DNA of 33,433 bases from NCBI GenBank assembly GCA_910584325.1, contig CAJTZH010000020.1:1-33433 (forward strand). Direction: 5' to 3'. The position numbers and the translations under genes are program-made. A model generated the notes under the pieces. That model ran no database searches, was not told where the DNA came from, and saw nothing but the letters and a program-made list of their open reading frames with translations. Numbering within the stretch: position 1 is the first letter of the stretch; the number at the start of each line of letters is the position of its first letter. Below, piece by piece: positions 32,207-33,433 of the stretch. The stretch is from an uncultured Lachnospiraceae bacterium. GTDB taxonomy: Bacteria; Bacillota; Clostridia; Lachnospirales; Lachnospiraceae.

Positions 32207-32632
32207 ATGACAGAGGAAGAATTGCGGGCGCAGCGGGAGGCAGAGGAAGCGGAAGAAGCTGAAAGGGAGGCAGAGCGGATTGCGGCAATAGAGAGACAGA
32301 TTGCCGGTTTAAATAGCTTGAAAGCAAAGTATGTGGCGGCAAAGGCAAGTGTTGAGGGAGCCGAGAGTCAGTGCAGCGGTGAAAGCAACAGTTGGAGTTC
32401 TAAGATTGCTGTATTTGCAGGCAGGATTGATGAAATCAATCATACAGATTTATTTGAAGGCGAGATATCGGAGAAACTAAAGGAGCATGCATTGGATATC
32501 AAATCGGACATGGAAAGCGGCGTTGCATGTGCAAGCAGCTTATGTGGCGCACTTGGTTCTCAGGTAGGAAGTATTGATGCGAGAATTGCGGAAATTGAAA
32601 TGGAGATAAGCGATTTAAGAAGTCAGATATAG
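32207..32632 (+). CDS. DUF5082/YwqH-like small helical protein (LXG-effector partner)
   Basis: The 141-residue protein is almost fully helical. A charged Glu/Arg/Ala N-terminal helix (~1-30) leads to a central region SNSWSSKIAVFAGRIDEI and a C-terminal coiled coil (VGSIDARIAEIEMEISDL). Size and pattern resemble YwqH (DUF5082), the first gene of the B. subtilis ywqH-I-J LXG toxin operon, whose products act as T7SS targeting partners for the toxin. It lies 30 bases after essC, behind GAAAGAAGGGA, and 14 bases before another small helical gene. Assigned by pattern and place. Confidence 0.65.
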   Translation: MTEEELRAQREAEEAEEAEREAERIAAIERQIAGLNSLKAKYVAAKASVEGAESQCSGESNSWSSKIAVFAGRIDEINHTDLFEGEISEKLKEHALDIKSDMESGVACASSLCGALGSQVGSIDARIAEIEMEISDLRSQI

Positions 32633-32646
32633 GAGGGAGACATTCA

Positions 32647-32934
32647 ATGGCGGAAAAAGTTGGATTAAAAGAAATGGAGTACCAGGACTTGACGGCAGAT
32701 TTGCCGCAAATTCACGAGGATAATCTGGAACAGATAGAAAAAGTACTGACTAAAATGGAACTGTTAAACCAGCAGGGCGGGGGTTTCTATCTTACAGAGA
32801 TAACGCCAAAAGTGGAAAAGCTGGTTGAAGAATTAAGAAATATAAAATACATGATGGGTTCCGCGTATGAGACAACTGAAAATATCGTGAGCAGCTTTGT
32901 AAGAGTGATTGATAATTTAGATACACTATGCTAG
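32647..32934 (+). CDS. Small helical type VII secretion-associated protein
   Basis: The 95-residue protein forms a helical hairpin of WXG100-like size without a WXG motif; the central turn is LNQQGGGFYLTEITPKVE (~38-55). AGGAGGGAGA lies upstream. Its position second in the small-gene set and its length fit the YwqI/Lap class of LXG partners, but the family cannot be fixed by eye. Its stop is 14 bases before the next start. Confidence 0.6.
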   Translation: MAEKVGLKEMEYQDLTADLPQIHEDNLEQIEKVLTKMELLNQQGGGFYLTEITPKVEKLVEELRNIKYMMGSAYETTENIVSSFVRVIDNLDTLC

Positions 32935-32948
32935 GGAGGAGCAGGACG

Positions 32949-33323
32949 ATGGCGAATAATATTGAATTAAATCTGGAAGCGGTAGTGTCTGTAATTTCGG
33001 AAGCACGAAATACGATTTTAAGCAACCAGACAGAGGTTAATACAAGTTATGAATCTCTTTTAACGCAGTTTGCTGAGTCTTCAGGTGAAACGGCAGATGC
33101 ACTACGCAGCCTGCAAAAGGCTGAACAGTCTTTAGCGGATGAAGTGTGGTCTGTATTAGCGGAATTGGCGGGCAGTATCAGCTTTGCGGCAGAAGAATTT
33201 GCAAAGCTGGATACTGATATGAAAAATGTGATGGGCAAAACAGTGAATAAGATGACAAATAGTAAGGCTTTTATGGAGAAAGGTACTAGCGGTAGGGGGA
33301 AAAAGAATGGACAGAATATTTAA
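32949..33323 (+). CDS. Small helical protein, WXG/Lap-like partner
   Basis: GGGAGGAG at 32935-32942 selects ATG 32949. The 124-residue product is all-helical: helix 1 (IELNLEAVVSVISEARNTIL) and helix 2 (ADALRSLQKAEQSLADEVWSV) flank a short turn, followed by a third helix and a basic tail ending RGKKNGQNI. There is no clear WXG motif. It overlaps the following gene by 17 bases, so the two are likely translated together, as small partners are with LXG toxins. Confidence 0.62.
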   Translation: MANNIELNLEAVVSVISEARNTILSNQTEVNTSYESLLTQFAESSGETADALRSLQKAEQSLADEVWSVLAELAGSISFAAEEFAKLDTDMKNVMGKTVNKMTNSKAFMEKGTSGRGKKNGQNI

Positions 33324-33433
33324 TCAAAACTACATACAAAATTTATGTGAAGAACTAAAGCAGTCAATGAGCGAACTAAAGGCGCAGATGAATATCATGG
33401 AGAACGTGGCGGACAATGCCATAAACGCCATGA
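33307..33433 (+). CDS. Start of a further type VII secretion gene, possibly an LXG effector (cut by window edge)
   Basis: A frame opens at ATG 33307, behind TAGGGGGA, and stays open to the edge (42 codons). The peptide starts MDRIFNQNYIQNLCEELKQS and is helical and hydrophilic, as at the N-terminal end of LXG or WXG-like proteins. It overlaps the previous gene by 17 bases. Too little is visible to tell an LXG toxin from another small partner; its place after three partner-like genes makes an effector plausible. Confidence 0.55.
   Translation, partial: MDRIFNQNYIQNLCEELKQSMSELKAQMNIMENVADNAINAM

Overview
The window looks like a low-to-mid GC Gram-positive Firmicute of the class Clostridia, most likely Lachnospiraceae. 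The basis is Shine-Dalgarno sites of the AGGAGG type before nearly every gene, lipoprotein signals, a HelD-type RNA polymerase recycling factor, a GH105-like pectin enzyme and a Firmicute-type (T7SSb) type VII secretion locus. The genus cannot be fixed from the sequence alone. No rRNA, tRNA or CRISPR array was seen.

Region 1 (1-5,200) is a redox island. It holds the 3' end of an aldo/keto reductase, a hexapeptide sugar O-acetyltransferase, an aldo/keto reductase carrying a lipoprotein signal, an iron-sulfur flavoprotein and a flavodoxin carrying a lipoprotein signal. A decayed stretch follows: an IS4-type transposase fragment, the tail of another aldo/keto reductase, an intact CMD-cupin fusion gene, and an iron alcohol dehydrogenase start cut off by an IS3-type orfA fragment.

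Region 2 (5,218-8,450) is a small sugar-use cluster. A LacI-type regulator is divergent from a nucleoside-hydrolase-family gene and a GH105-type unsaturated rhamnogalacturonyl hydrolase. The hydrolase is broken by one in-frame TAG. Inverted AAATTAAGT half-sites lie between the divergent genes, and a strong bidirectional terminator ends the cluster.

Region 3 (8,455-19,468) starts with a minus-strand pair, glgB (glycogen branching enzyme with a histone-H1-like tail) and an MscS channel, overlapping by one base. On the plus strand is a tightly spaced run: alpha/beta hydrolase, hisS, a PAS protein, helD, a secreted glycosidase-like protein with Big2 and DUF4214-like domains, and a membrane-anchored protein of unknown function.

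Region 4 (19,573-22,941) is a MacAB-like exporter: HlyD-type adaptor, ATPase and FtsX-type permease.

Region 5 (22,960 to the right edge) is the main point of interest. A promoter (TTGACA-17-TAGACT) leads into a cyclic-di-GMP-I (GEMM-I) riboswitch. The riboswitch is followed by an intrinsic terminator whose 5' arm overlaps the aptamer's 3' edge. Downstream is a type VIIb secretion operon: an EsaA/YhgE-like surface protein with a Thr/Glu/Pro repeat stalk, a WXG100 protein, EssA-like, EsaB/YukD, EssB/YukC and the FtsK-type ATPase EssC. Three small helical proteins of the kind that accompany LXG effectors come next, then the start of a gene that runs off the edge. This layout suggests that c-di-GMP gates a whole contact-dependent secretion apparatus by transcription termination.
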